From the NCBI GenBank assembly GCA_022794215.1, contig JAAWEH010000013.1:1-40256 (forward strand): DNA of 40,256 bases. The letters are read 5' to 3'. The stretch's first letter is position 1. Each line of letters starts with the position of its first letter. A model generated the notes under the pieces. It did not search any database. It had not been told where the DNA came from and saw only the letters and a list, made by a program, of their open reading frames with translations. Position numbers and translations under genes: made by a program. Below, in pieces: positions 8,155-15,959 of the stretch. The stretch comes from Oscillospiraceae bacterium (GTDB lineage Bacteria; Bacillota; Clostridia; Oscillospirales; Oscillospiraceae).

Positions 8155-9501
8155 ATGAGAGCTTCTCCCCTTCCTCCCCCTATTCCTCTGACCATCCACG
8201 GGTATGCCAGCGACGGCGCCGGGGTATCCCGGCTGCCGGATGGCATGACCTGTTTTGTCTCCGGTGCTCTCCGGGGGGAAAAGTGCCTTGTTCAGCTGGA
8301 CAAGGTAGGTAAAACCTGTGCTTGGGGGCATGTGGCGCAAATCCTGTCTCCCTCCCCCGCTCGGCTGCCCTCCGATTGCCAATATTATGTAAACTGCGGA
8401 GGGTGTGGGCTCCGGCACATGACCTATGAAGAGGAGCTGGAATTCAAGCGGCAGAAGGTTCAGGATTGCCTTACTCGAATCGGCGGCTGTGATGCCCTCG
8501 TTTCTGTTATATATGGAGCAGAAAATACAGAGCGTTATCGAAATAAGGTTCAATTCCCCCTTTCCGGCACGTCCATTGGCTTCTATGCCGCCCGAACCCA
8601 TACCGTTACCGATGTGGAGGACTGCCTTCTTCAACCGGAAGCCTGCGCCCGACTTCGCGCTACCCTCAAATCTTTTATGTCAACCTACTGCATCCCCGCC
8701 TATGATGAGCGCACCGGCACCGGGCTTCTGCGGCACCTTTACGTCCGCACCAACCGGGCCGGGGAGAGCTTGTGCTGTATTTTGGTCAACGGCAAGGCCC
8801 TGCCCCATGAAGAGGAGCTGGTGGAGCTCCTGCGCAGCGCGGAGCCCGGGCTTTGCGGCATTGTTCTGGGGGTCAACGAGAAGAAAAACAACGTGATCTT
8901 GGGGGATTCCTACCGCACCCTGTGGGGAGAGCCTTACCTGATGGACGAAATGTGCGGTCTTTCCTTCAAGCTCTCCGTTCCCTCCTTTTATCAGGTAAAC
9001 ACCCCCCAGGCCGAGCGGCTTTATGACCTGGCCCTGGAATACGCCGGATTGACCGGAGAGGAAACGGCAGTGGATCTCTACTGCGGCATCGGCACCATCA
9101 CCCTTTGCCTTGCCCGGCGATCCAAGCATGTAATTGGTGCGGAAATCGTCCCCCAGGCCATTGAGGACGCCAAGGAAAATGCCGCCCGAAACGGTTTACA
9201 TAATGTTGAGTTTTTCTGTGGGGACGCCTCCCATGTAGCGGCCCGGCTTTCCGCCCAGGGGGTGCGGCCCCACGTGATCACGGTAGATCCGCCCAGGAAA
9301 GGGTTGGCCCAGGATGTGGTGGATTCCATTGCGGAGATGTCCCCCCTTCGGCTGGTCTATGTCTCCTGCGACCCGGCCACCTTGGGCCGTGACGCAAAGC
9401 GCTTTGCCGAGCAGGGCTACCATGTTCAAAAGGCCGCTGCCGTGGATCTTTTCCCCCGCACGCCCCATGTGGAGACCGTTGCCCTGCTCTCCCGAGCGTA
9501 A
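8155..9501 (+). CDS. rlmD: 23S rRNA (uracil-C5)-methyltransferase, RlmD/RlmCD (RumA) family
   Basis: A 448-residue SAM-dependent enzyme that methylates C5 of a 23S rRNA uracil (U1939-type; Gram-positive RlmCD also does U747). An N-terminal TRAM-like part is followed by the [4Fe-4S] cysteines C75, C81 and C84 (CQYYVNCGGC). The SAM motif is DLYCGIGTITL, then DPPRKGL, and the catalytic cysteine sits in YVSCDPATL. The ATG follows AAAGGAG with ideal spacing. Downstream, a short GGCAC/GTGCC hairpin lacks a T tract, so the end of the transcript is unclear. The precise target uracil is not deducible from sequence alone. Confidence 0.93.
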   Translation: MRASPLPPPIPLTIHGYASDGAGVSRLPDGMTCFVSGALRGEKCLVQLDKVGKTCAWGHVAQILSPSPARLPSDCQYYVNCGGCGLRHMTYEEELEFKRQKVQDCLTRIGGCDALVSVIYGAENTERYRNKVQFPLSGTSIGFYAARTHTVTDVEDCLLQPEACARLRATLKSFMSTYCIPAYDERTGTGLLRHLYVRTNRAGESLCCILVNGKALPHEEELVELLRSAEPGLCGIVLGVNEKKNNVILGDSYRTLWGEPYLMDEMCGLSFKLSVPSFYQVNTPQAERLYDLALEYAGLTGEETAVDLYCGIGTITLCLARRSKHVIGAEIVPQAIEDAKENAARNGLHNVEFFCGDASHVAARLSAQGVRPHVITVDPPRKGLAQDVVDSIAEMSPLRLVYVSCDPATLGRDAKRFAEQGYHVQKAAAVDLFPRTPHVETVALLSRA

Positions 9502-9586
9502 GCGGTCGGCACACACGCCGTGCCAAGGTAAAACAGAAACAGCTAACTATTAAAACAGAGTTTTATTAAACAAACAAAAATTTTTC

Positions 9587-9617
9587 TTGACCTTGGAGCA
9601 GCTCCATGGTTTATTCT
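9587..9617 (+). promoter_or_regulatory. MerR-type promoter/operator with 19-bp spacer
   Basis: A -35 TTGACC (9587-9592) and a -10 TATTCT (9612-9617) are separated by 19 bp. The spacer is filled by the dyad CCTTGGAGCAGCTCCATGG (9591-9609), nine-base arms with one mismatch. Over-long spacers holding a dyad are the hallmark of promoters activated by MerR proteins through DNA distortion. It sits 23 bp upstream of the MerR gene, implying autoregulation. Confidence 0.88.
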
Positions 9618-9639
9618 TACCCCGAAGGGAGGGTCCGCC

Positions 9640-10530
9640 ATGAACATCAAACAGGCCCAGCAGCTTTCCGGGGTATCCGCTGATAACATTCGTTTTTATG
9701 AAAAGCAAGGACTTCTCCGCCCCCGGCGGAACCCGGCCAACGGCTACCGGGAGTATTGTGAAGAGGACATCCATACCCTGAAGCTCATCCGCGCTCTGCG
9801 GATGCTGGATATGCCCCTGGAGGAGATCCGCGCCGTCCTTTCGGGATGTCTTCCTCTCTCAACGGCCGCCAACCAGCAAAAAAGGCGGCTGGAGGAACGC
9901 TCCTGTCAGCTTTCAGCGGCCATCCGTCTTTGTAGTGAGTTTACTTCCCTTCCTGACCCGGAGGGGCTGGACATCGACGGTCTCCTCGCCCGGATGGAGG
10001 CCCCCGAAGTCCGGGACGGCTTCTTCCAGGACTGGCTTCGGGACTACCACAGAGTGGCCTTAGCCGAGCACGAAAAACGCTTTACCTTCCTCCCCGACGA
10101 GGCGGTGACCACCCCCAAGGAATTCTCCGCCGCTCTCTTCCAATACGCCAGAGAAAATGATTTGGATCTAATCGTTACCAAGGAGAGCATGTACCCCGAA
10201 TTTACCATCAACGGGATCGAATACACCGCCAGCCGAAACTATACCGCCGTCCGGGGCTGCCCCGTGGCCTCCATTCACTGTCAGGTTTTGCACCCTGAGG
10301 ACTTTGAGCCCCAAGACATCTCTCCTTTTCGCCGCCGTATCCAAAAGCTCTTCCATTTCTTCTGGCTCCCCGCTCTGCTGTGTCTGTTTATCCTGCTGCC
10401 CAGGGCGGATCTGTTTGCCTCCTGGGAGGGGTGGGTCTTGGCGGCCTTCGTCCTGGTTCTGGTAGGGACGGGCTCTTTGCGCAGCTGGCTCCTCTTTTAC
10501 AACGAAAACGGAAAGACGGGGAAAAAATAA
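9640..10530 (+). CDS. MerR-family regulator with two C-terminal transmembrane helices
   Basis: A 296-residue protein. Residues 1-70 form a MerR winged helix (AQQLSGVSADNIRFYEKQGL, then NGYREY), followed by a dimerisation helix to about 105. Residues about 110-230 form a middle domain I do not recognise (contains YARENDLDLIVTKESMYPEF). Two hydrophobic segments, about 238-254 and 265-286, flank a short loop, and the tail is polar and basic. The regulator is therefore probably tethered to the inner face of the membrane, with the middle domain as the likely sensor. The ATG follows GGGAGG. It is monocistronic and controls at least its own 19-bp-spacer promoter by inference. Family members elsewhere that lack the tail are soluble; the ligand is unknown. 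Confidence 0.85.
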   Translation: MNIKQAQQLSGVSADNIRFYEKQGLLRPRRNPANGYREYCEEDIHTLKLIRALRMLDMPLEEIRAVLSGCLPLSTAANQQKRRLEERSCQLSAAIRLCSEFTSLPDPEGLDIDGLLARMEAPEVRDGFFQDWLRDYHRVALAEHEKRFTFLPDEAVTTPKEFSAALFQYARENDLDLIVTKESMYPEFTINGIEYTASRNYTAVRGCPVASIHCQVLHPEDFEPQDISPFRRRIQKLFHFFWLPALLCLFILLPRADLFASWEGWVLAAFVLVLVGTGSLRSWLLFYNENGKTGKK

Positions 10531-10558
10531 CCCCCCTTTCCTCGCAATTTTGTTCAAA

Positions 10559-10575
10559 GGGGCCGGCTCGGCCCC
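10559..10575 (+). terminator. Weak terminator-like hairpin after the MerR gene
   Basis: GGGGCCG/CGGCCCC with a 3-nt loop, followed by GGTTCTTCC, which is a poor U tract. Confidence 0.4.
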
Positions 10576-10626
10576 GGTTCTTCCCCCCTGCGCTGAAATA
10601 AGCCCGGTTTTCCCTGCTCCTTCCTC

Positions 10627-10655
10627 TGGACAGCCCCCTTTCTTCGTGATACGAT
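10627..10655 (+). promoter_or_regulatory. Promoter of the DUF3783 gene inside a hairpin
   Basis: TGGACA (10627-10632) and TACGAT (10650-10655) with a 17-bp spacer. Transcripts would start near 10662, inside the 3' half of the surrounding hairpin, leaving a short leader with a free ribosome-binding site. Confidence 0.55.
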
Positions 10656-10686
10656 AGAACCGATCACTTTGAAAGGGGGCTTTTTT
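10632..10686 (+). terminator. Terminator abutting a start codon and covering its ribosome-binding site
   Basis: AGCCCCCTTTC (10632-10642) pairs with GAAAGGGGGCT (10671-10681), with an inner GTGAT/ATCAC stem, followed by six T residues that end directly at the ATG at 10687. The AAGGGGG ribosome-binding site is inside the 3' arm. Read-through RNA from the MerR gene would therefore be terminated, or its translation blocked. Confidence 0.65.
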
Positions 10687-11049
10687 ATGCCCAAGCCTGC
10701 CGTTTTGTTCTATTCCCCCTCTTCCCCACCCTATGCCTCCCAGCTTCTCCAGCTCTGCGCCGTCTCTGGGCTGAAGCTGCGGATACTGGAAACGGCCGAT
10801 CTTGACCGCACAGTCTCTGCCTTGGCGCAGGGGCTCCGCCCTGCTGAGCCGCTGCCTGCCGGGGATCCTCTTCCTGAGCCTGTCATGATCCTTTGCCAGC
10901 TGGGTCAGGGGCAGCTGGATCGGCTGCTCTCCGGCCTGCGCCGGCAGCACATCACCTGTTTGAAGGCGGTTTTGACTCCCACCAACGCCTCCTGGAGTTT
11001 ACGGGCCCTCTATGACGAGCTGTGCCAGGAGCGGCTGCGGCTGTCTTAA
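10687..11049 (+). CDS. DUF3783 family small protein
   Basis: A 120-residue protein with alternating beta and alpha character: VLFYSP near the start, a central PVMILCQLGQGQLDRLL segment, and a final SWSLRALYDELCQER helix. This pattern matches DUF3783 (small clostridial proteins of unknown role), by my recollection. The ATG at 10687 is preferred over an in-frame TTG at 10669, because it has AAAGGGGG at correct spacing and because the predicted promoter starts transcription only near 10662. No function can be given. Confidence 0.75.
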   Translation: MPKPAVLFYSPSSPPYASQLLQLCAVSGLKLRILETADLDRTVSALAQGLRPAEPLPAGDPLPEPVMILCQLGQGQLDRLLSGLRRQHITCLKAVLTPTNASWSLRALYDELCQERLRLS

Positions 11050-11076
11050 AATCCAGAAAAGTTTTGCGTTTCCGCC

Positions 11077-11105
11077 TTGCTGTCCAGGAGAAAATAGGGT
11101 AAACT
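11077..11105 (+). promoter_or_regulatory. Promoter of the ThrE-type exporter operon
   Basis: TTGCTG (11077-11082) and TAAACT (11100-11105) with a 17-bp spacer. GTAAAC at 11099-11104 and GTTTAC at 11120-11125 form an inverted repeat, two helical turns apart, over the -10 and start site. Confidence 0.6.
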
Positions 11106-11142
11106 ATATGGGCGAAACTGTTTACGGGAGAGGGGGAGAGCC

Positions 11143-11910
11143 ATGGACTATGACGCGCTTCTCAACGTGTCTGCCACCCTGGGCTACGGCCTTTTGGAAA
11201 GCGGCGCCGAGATCTATCGGGTAGAGGAATCTATCCAGCGGCTTCTCCACGCCTACGGCATTCAGCAGGCCAACCCCTTTGTCATCCCCAACTGCATCAT
11301 TGTCAGCTTTGTGACCCCTGCCGGAACCTCCATGACCCAGGTGCGGCGGATGCCCTCCCACGGCACCGATGTGGATCTTTTGGAGCGGTACAACGACCTG
11401 TGCCGCCGCCTGTGCCGGGAGACCCCGGCTTTGGAGGAGGCGGAGCGCCGGCTGCGGGAGATCCGGGAAAACCAGCGCAGGTACTCCTTCCCCGCCCTGC
11501 TCCTGGCCTATTTCATAGGCTCTGCCGCCTTCTGTCTCTTTTTTGGCGGCTCTTTTCAGGACGCCCTGTGCTCCGGGCTTTGCGGGCTTTCCATCGGCCT
11601 GGCCCTGGCCGCCATGACCCGATTGCACGCCAATCTCTTTTTCAAATCCATGCTGGGCGCCGCCCTCTCCGCTTTTTTGGCGCTGGGGCTTACCTGCCTC
11701 GGCATCGGCCAGCACAGCCAGCTTATCATCATCGGTGCGCTGATGGCCCTGGTGCCCGGTATTATCTTTACCAACGCCATCCGGGACGTGATCGCCGGGG
11801 ACATGGTGGCCGGACTGAGCAAGATCGCCGACGCCCTTCTCACCGGCGTGTCCGTGGCCCTGGGTACCGGCTTTGCCCTGGGGCTGGCCCGGCTTTTGTG
11901 GGGGGTGTAG
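11143..11910 (+). CDS. Threonine/serine exporter family, ThrE N-terminal-type subunit (DUF1212)
   Basis: A 255-residue membrane protein corresponding to the N-terminal half of ThrE exporters. It starts with a soluble region of about 110 residues carrying the family pattern LLESGAEIYRVEESI and a VSFVTPAGTSMTQVRR segment. Five or so hydrophobic helices follow, ending in the highly conserved type VPGIIFTNAIRDVIAGD. The ATG follows GGGGGAG. It is the first gene of an operon with the small ThrE partner and the HAD phosphatase. In this split form the two proteins presumably form one exporter at the membrane; substrate (threonine, serine or another small acid) is inferred from the family only. Confidence 0.88.
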   Translation: MDYDALLNVSATLGYGLLESGAEIYRVEESIQRLLHAYGIQQANPFVIPNCIIVSFVTPAGTSMTQVRRMPSHGTDVDLLERYNDLCRRLCRETPALEEAERRLREIRENQRRYSFPALLLAYFIGSAAFCLFFGGSFQDALCSGLCGLSIGLALAAMTRLHANLFFKSMLGAALSAFLALGLTCLGIGQHSQLIIIGALMALVPGIIFTNAIRDVIAGDMVAGLSKIADALLTGVSVALGTGFALGLARLLWGV

Positions 11911-11914
11911 GGAG

Positions 11915-12388
11915 ATGGAGCTTGCAACAAAATATCTTCTTCCCGTTCTTTACGCCTTTGTCAGCTGCGGCGGCTTTGCCATCATCTACAATATCCACGG
12001 CCCGGGTATTCTCATCTGCTCCTTTGGCGGGGCCCTGGGGTGGCTTACCTATCTTCTTTCCGCCCCCCTGCTTCACAGCGACATCGCCCAGATCTTTGTG
12101 GCCGCTCTGGTGATCTCCGCCTACGCTGAGATCATGGCCCGGATTCGCAAGTGTCCGGTGACCGGCTACCTGCTGGTGGCCATCTTCCCCTTGGTTCCCG
12201 GCGGAGGCATTTACTACACCATGGAGTACGCCCTGAACGGAGAGATCGACCAATTTCTCGCCTCCTTCCTCCACACCCTGGGGCTGGCCGGAGCCATCGC
12301 CGTGGGAGTGCTGCTGGTGTCCTCTGCGGTGCGGATGTGGGGAGCTTTTCGCCGACATTTCTCCCCCTTGAAGGAGGTTCGCCCATGA
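11915..12388 (+). CDS. Threonine/serine exporter family, ThrE C-terminal-type subunit (DUF3815)
   Basis: A 157-residue integral membrane protein with four or five hydrophobic helices and the family motif IFPLVPGGGIYYTMEY. It corresponds to the C-terminal half of ThrE exporters. The ATG at 11915 follows the upstream stop by four bases and uses the GGGGG run at the end of the upstream gene as its ribosome-binding site; longer in-frame starts would run antiparallel to no known similarity. Its stop overlaps the next start (ATGA). It needs the 11143-11910 partner by family precedent. Confidence 0.87.
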   Translation: MELATKYLLPVLYAFVSCGGFAIIYNIHGPGILICSFGGALGWLTYLLSAPLLHSDIAQIFVAALVISAYAEIMARIRKCPVTGYLLVAIFPLVPGGGIYYTMEYALNGEIDQFLASFLHTLGLAGAIAVGVLLVSSAVRMWGAFRRHFSPLKEVRP

Positions 12389-13101
12389 ATGCATACCGTT
12401 GGCTGCTGCTGGACGCCGACAACACCCTCTTTGATTTTGACGCCGCGGAGGAGTTTGCCCTCACCCGCACCCTGATCCGGCACCAGTTGCCCCCTTCGCC
12501 GGAGGTCAAGGCCTGCTATCGGGCCATCAACTCCGCCCTTTGGGGGGCCTGCGACCGGGGGGAAATCAGTCAGGACGCGCTGGTTCTCAAGCGGTTCAAC
12601 CTCTTTTTCCAGGAGATGGGGATCACCGGGGAGGCCGCTGAGTGGAACGATTTTTACTTAAACGCCCTGGCGGACTGCCCCACTCTCCTTCCCGGAGCCG
12701 AGGCCCTGTGCCGCAAGCTGGCTGACCGGTATATTCTGGCTCTTATCACCAACGGCGTCACCTTTGTTCAGCGCCGCCGGCTGAAAAACTCTCCCCTGGG
12801 GCCTTATTTTAAAGATCGGATCTTTATTTCCGGGGAAATGGGCTGCCGCAAGCCGGACAAGCGCTTCTTTGACAAGGTTCTGACCTCCCTGGGCGCCACC
12901 AGTCAAAAGGGCAAGGTGCTGGTCATTGGCGACTCCCTCTCCAGCGACATTCGGGGGGCTTTTAACGCCCGGTTGGACAGCGTATGGCTGCGCTGGCCCA
13001 GCTCCAAACCCGGCCCCATCCGCGCCACCTATGAGGTGGAGAACCTGGCGCAACTGGCACAGCTGCTGGAGGTGGATCGGTACCTTCCCATTACCATATA
13101 A
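12385..13101 (+). CDS. HAD-superfamily phosphatase, YjjG/YfnB-like
   Basis: A 238-residue haloacid-dehalogenase hydrolase with nucleophile and acid D10/D12 (LLLDADNTLF), the threonine motif in LITNG, the lysine motif CRKPDKRFF and the metal motif VIGDSLSSDI. The long helical cap between residues 15 and 85 is that of subfamily IA. YjjG-type enzymes dephosphorylate nucleoside monophosphates, including damaged pyrimidines; the substrate here is unproven. It overlaps the exporter gene by four bases (ATGA) and has a strong AAGGAGG, so it is translationally coupled. Confidence 0.85.
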   Translation: MNAYRWLLLDADNTLFDFDAAEEFALTRTLIRHQLPPSPEVKACYRAINSALWGACDRGEISQDALVLKRFNLFFQEMGITGEAAEWNDFYLNALADCPTLLPGAEALCRKLADRYILALITNGVTFVQRRRLKNSPLGPYFKDRIFISGEMGCRKPDKRFFDKVLTSLGATSQKGKVLVIGDSLSSDIRGAFNARLDSVWLRWPSSKPGPIRATYEVENLAQLAQLLEVDRYLPITI

Positions 13102-13136
13102 TGAATATCTCATAGAAATATAGGAGATGATTTTCC

Positions 13137-13976
13137 TTGCGTTCCTCCCGTTCTGCACCTCCTCATTGGCTTATGGCTGTGCTGATGCTGTGTCTTTCCG
13201 CTTTGCTGGTGGGGTATTTTACCCGGTTTGATCCCGGACTCCAGCCTGCTCAGGCGGCGGCCCCCACGCCTACCGCGGAGTCCACACCCGCGCCTACCCC
13301 TGTCCCCACACCCACACCGGAACCTACCCCGGAACCCACGCCGGAGCCCGACTGGTCCCAGCCGGTACCTGAGGGGAAGGCGGTGGATCCGGAGGAGTGG
13401 TTCGCCGACGCGGTGTTCATTGGGGACTCCCGCACGGATGGGCTTAAGCTCTATAGCGGTATTACGTCTCAGGCCGCTTTCTTGGACTACACCGGAATTA
13501 CGGTTTATGACGTTCTCAACGGCAAGACGGTGATTCGCTCCGGCGATAAAAAGATCTCTATCTTAGACGCTTTGGCCCAGCATACATATGGGAAGGTCTA
13601 TATCTCCCTGGGCGTCAATGAGCTGGGGTATTACGACGCCGAGGGGTTCGCCGAAACCTATGCTCAGATCATAGACGCCATTCGGGACTGCCAGCCGGAG
13701 GCCCTTGTTTATGTGCAATCCATCATTCCGGTAAACACCGCCAAATGCAAGGCCAATCAAGCCCCCTACTATGTGACCAACGAGGGGATCGCCAGCTATA
13801 ACGAGGCTTTGGCGGCCATGTGTGCCGAGAAGGAGGTTCGCCTGATTGCCGTGGATCAAGCCTTGGTGGATGAAGAGGGGCAGGTTCCCTCTCACCTCTC
13901 TGCCGACGGGGTTCACTTCAAAAAAGAGGGCTATACCATTTGGCTGGACTACCTGAGTACCCACACCGGCACATAG
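13137..13976 (+). CDS. Secreted or membrane-anchored SGNH/GDSL hydrolase
   Basis: A 279-residue exported esterase-like protein. A basic N-terminus and a hydrophobic segment (about 12-28) form a signal anchor. A Pro-Thr-Glu-rich spacer (about 42-72, PTPEP units) follows, then an SGNH domain with S98 in FIGDSRTDG, N161 in SLGVNELG and D257/H260 in DGVHF. Such domains de-acetylate or acetylate peptidoglycan or polysaccharides; the substrate is unknown. The start is TTG at 13137, ten bases after TAGGAG; the ATG at 13127 is out of frame. The gene follows the HAD gene by 35 bp. Confidence 0.83.
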   Translation: MRSSRSAPPHWLMAVLMLCLSALLVGYFTRFDPGLQPAQAAAPTPTAESTPAPTPVPTPTPEPTPEPTPEPDWSQPVPEGKAVDPEEWFADAVFIGDSRTDGLKLYSGITSQAAFLDYTGITVYDVLNGKTVIRSGDKKISILDALAQHTYGKVYISLGVNELGYYDAEGFAETYAQIIDAIRDCQPEALVYVQSIIPVNTAKCKANQAPYYVTNEGIASYNEALAAMCAEKEVRLIAVDQALVDEEGQVPSHLSADGVHFKKEGYTIWLDYLSTHTGT

Positions 13977-14001
13977 TCGAAGATACAAAGAGGTGTTTTT
14001 G

Positions 14002-14454
14002 ATGAAAAAATTACTCTCCGTCATGATTCTGTCCCTTTTTTGTCTTTCCTTGGCCGCCTGCGGACAGGGAAAAAAGGAGTTCTCCCCCGCCAAGGACGCC
14101 GCCGCACTGCGGGACACGGAGGGGGTCTTTGCCACCGCTCTGACCCAGATCGAGCAGGGCACTGCCTGCGCTCCTTATGGCATTGAGGAAAGCACGGTCA
14201 CCGGAAGCGCCGTTTTCGGCTCCACCTCCTCTGCCGAGGAGCTGGCCATCTTCACCTTTTCCTCCCAAGAGGAAGCTGAGACCGCCCAGACCCAGCTCCA
14301 GTACCGGGTGGAGGATCGGATGGAGGAACTGAGGAACTATCAGCCCCAGGAGCTGACCAAGCTGGAAAAGGCGGTGATTCAGGTGCGGGGGGCCTCTGTC
14401 CTGCTGGTGGTGGCCGCCGACTACGGCCCGGTGGACACCTTTTTGGAGGGCTGA
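14002..14454 (+). CDS. DUF4358-like small lipoprotein
   Basis: A 150-residue lipoprotein. The signal peptide MKKLLSVMILSLFCLSLAAC ends in a lipobox (LAAC) with cysteine 20. The mature part contains repeated alanine/glutamate-rich helices and the segment LAIFTFSSQEEAETAQ, as in DUF4358 proteins of clostridia. The ATG at 14002 follows AAAGAGGTG. It lies 25 bp after the SGNH gene, and both probably form one transcript that ends at the bidirectional terminator. Function unknown. Confidence 0.78.
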   Translation: MKKLLSVMILSLFCLSLAACGQGKKEFSPAKDAAALRDTEGVFATALTQIEQGTACAPYGIEESTVTGSAVFGSTSSAEELAIFTFSSQEEAETAQTQLQYRVEDRMEELRNYQPQELTKLEKAVIQVRGASVLLVVAADYGPVDTFLEG

Positions 14455-14462
14455 AGAAAAGC

Positions 14463-14501
14463 AAAAAGCACGGCGGGAGCATTGCTCCCGCCGTGCTTTT
14501 T
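14463..14501 (+). terminator. Bidirectional terminator between the lipoprotein gene and obgE
   Basis: An 18-bp perfect stem (aaaaagcacggcgggagc with its complement) and a 3-nt loop, with T tracts on both strands, between two convergent genes. Confidence 0.93.
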
Positions 14502-14502
14502 C

Positions 14503-15786
14503 TTATTTCCGATATTCAAACTCCAGGTTGTAGAGGCAGATGGCGTCTCCGTCCTGAATGCCCATCTCCTCCAGGCGGGCATAGAGCCCTGACTCCCGGA
14601 GCTTTCGCTCAAACCAGTTCCGGGATTCGTAATCCCCGAAGTTCACGTTGGCCATAAGCTGGCGCAGCCAGGGGCCGTCCACCACCCAGGTGCCGTCCAC
14701 CACTTCGATGTCCAGACTCTCCTGGGTGTCGATCTCAGGAGGACGCTCCACATAGGTGGGCTCGTAGACCGTGATGGGTGGCAGCTCCCGGAGCTTTTGG
14801 GCGGCCGCCCACATCAGCTCTCGGGTACCCTGGTGGGCGGCGGCAGACATCTCAAAGAAGGGCAGGCCCAGGGCCTCCACATGGGCTTTCAGGACTTCCA
14901 GGGCTTTCCGGTCAGGGGCAATGTCCACCTTGTTGCCCGCCACAATCATGGGGCGCTGGGCCAGCTCGGGGCTATACTGCTCCAGCTCGACGTTGATGGC
15001 CTTAAAATCCTCTACCGGATCCCGGCCCTCACTGCCGGAAACGTCCACCACATGGATGAGCAGCCGGCAGCGGTCGATATGCCGGAGAAAATCATGACCC
15101 AGGCCGGCGCCCTCGGCGGCGCCCTCAATAATACCGGGGATATCGGCCAGCACGAAGGAGGTGCCCTCCTCCAAAGCCACCACCCCCAGGTTGGGGGACA
15201 GGGTTGTAAAGTGATAGTTGGCGATCTTGGGCTGGGCCCGGGTCACCACGCTGAGGAGGGTGGACTTCCCCACGTTGGGAAACCCCACCAGGCCCACATC
15301 AGCCAACAGCTTCAGCTCCAGGGTCACGTCCCGCTCCTGGCCGGGAAGCCCTGCCTTGGCAAAATGGGGCACCTGCCGGGTAGGAGTGGCAAAGTGTTGG
15401 TTGCCCCAACCGCCCCGGCCTCCCTTGCAGAGGAGAAAGCTGTCCTGGCCGGCCATGTCGCAGATGATCTCGCCGGTCTCGGTATCCCGAACCACGGTGC
15501 CCCGAGGCACCCGGATGGTGAGATCCTCCCCGTCCTTGCCCGAGCAGCGCTTGCCCTGACCAGGGGCTCCGTCGGGGGCCACATACTTGCGCTTATAGCG
15601 AAAGTCCATCAGGGTGGACATATGCTCGTCCACCCGCAGAAGGATGTTGCCTCCCCGTCCACCGTCTCCTCCGTCGGGGCCGCCGGCGGCCACATACTTT
15701 TCCCGGTGAAACGCCACGGCGCCGCCGCCGCCGGCTCCTGCCCGCACGGTAATGCGGGCCTTATCTATAAATCCGTTGTTGGCCAT
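14503..15786 (-). CDS. obgE: Obg/CgtA GTPase
   Basis: A 427-residue ribosome-associated GTPase involved in 50S assembly and stringent or stress control. It has the glycine-rich Obg fold (about 1-160), the G domain with G1 GFPNVGKST (168-176), G3 DIPG and G4 NKVD, and the Gram-positive OCT domain at the C-terminus (NWFERKLRESGLY). The start at MANNGFID follows AAGGAGGTG; upstream codons in frame have no family counterpart. It lies downstream of rplU-prp-rpmA, the usual bacterial neighbourhood, but is separated by a terminator and a small hairpin. Confidence 0.97.
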   Translation of the reverse strand: MANNGFIDKARITVRAGAGGGGAVAFHREKYVAAGGPDGGDGGRGGNILLRVDEHMSTLMDFRYKRKYVAPDGAPGQGKRCSGKDGEDLTIRVPRGTVVRDTETGEIICDMAGQDSFLLCKGGRGGWGNQHFATPTRQVPHFAKAGLPGQERDVTLELKLLADVGLVGFPNVGKSTLLSVVTRAQPKIANYHFTTLSPNLGVVALEEGTSFVLADIPGIIEGAAEGAGLGHDFLRHIDRCRLLIHVVDVSGSEGRDPVEDFKAINVELEQYSPELAQRPMIVAGNKVDIAPDRKALEVLKAHVEALGLPFFEMSAAAHQGTRELMWAAAQKLRELPPITVYEPTYVERPPEIDTQESLDIEVVDGTWVVDGPWLRQLMANVNFGDYESRNWFERKLRESGLYARLEEMGIQDGDAICLYNLEFEYRK

Positions 15787-15803
15787 TGGGCCACCTCCTT
15801 GGT

Positions 15804-15827
15804 AAAACGATCCCTTCAGATCGTTTT
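15804..15827 (-). other. Hairpin just upstream of the obgE ribosome-binding site
   Basis: A perfect 9-bp stem AAAACGATC/GATCGTTTT with a 6-nt loop, ending five bases before AAGGAGGTG. Four T residues at the 3' edge make a weak attenuator or an RNA-processing site possible. No clear promoter lies between this and the rpmA terminator. Confidence 0.4.
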
Positions 15828-15908
15828 GCAACCCCTATTGGGCCTCACGTTTCGCAAGAGACCCCTTCCGTTTCTTTTGCGATGTATTTTTACCCTTCTT
15901 GGAAAAAA

Positions 15909-15940
15909 ACGCCCCGGACATGGAAATATGTCCGGGGCGT
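15909..15940 (-). terminator. Terminator of the rplU-prp-rpmA operon
   Basis: A 13-bp stem ACGCCCCGGACAT/ATGTCCGGGGCGT, followed by seven T residues on the minus strand, 19 bp after the rpmA stop. Confidence 0.92.
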
Positions 15941-15959
15941 CGCTTTTCTAAACTGCAGA

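Noticed and set aside
9505-9525. GGCAC/GTGCC hairpin after rlmD as a terminator
   Set aside because: A stem of only five pairs and no T tract.
13250-13360. The Pro-Thr-Glu repeat of the SGNH hydrolase as a DNA repeat element
   Set aside because: It is an in-frame low-complexity linker typical of exported proteins and is explained by the coding sequence.
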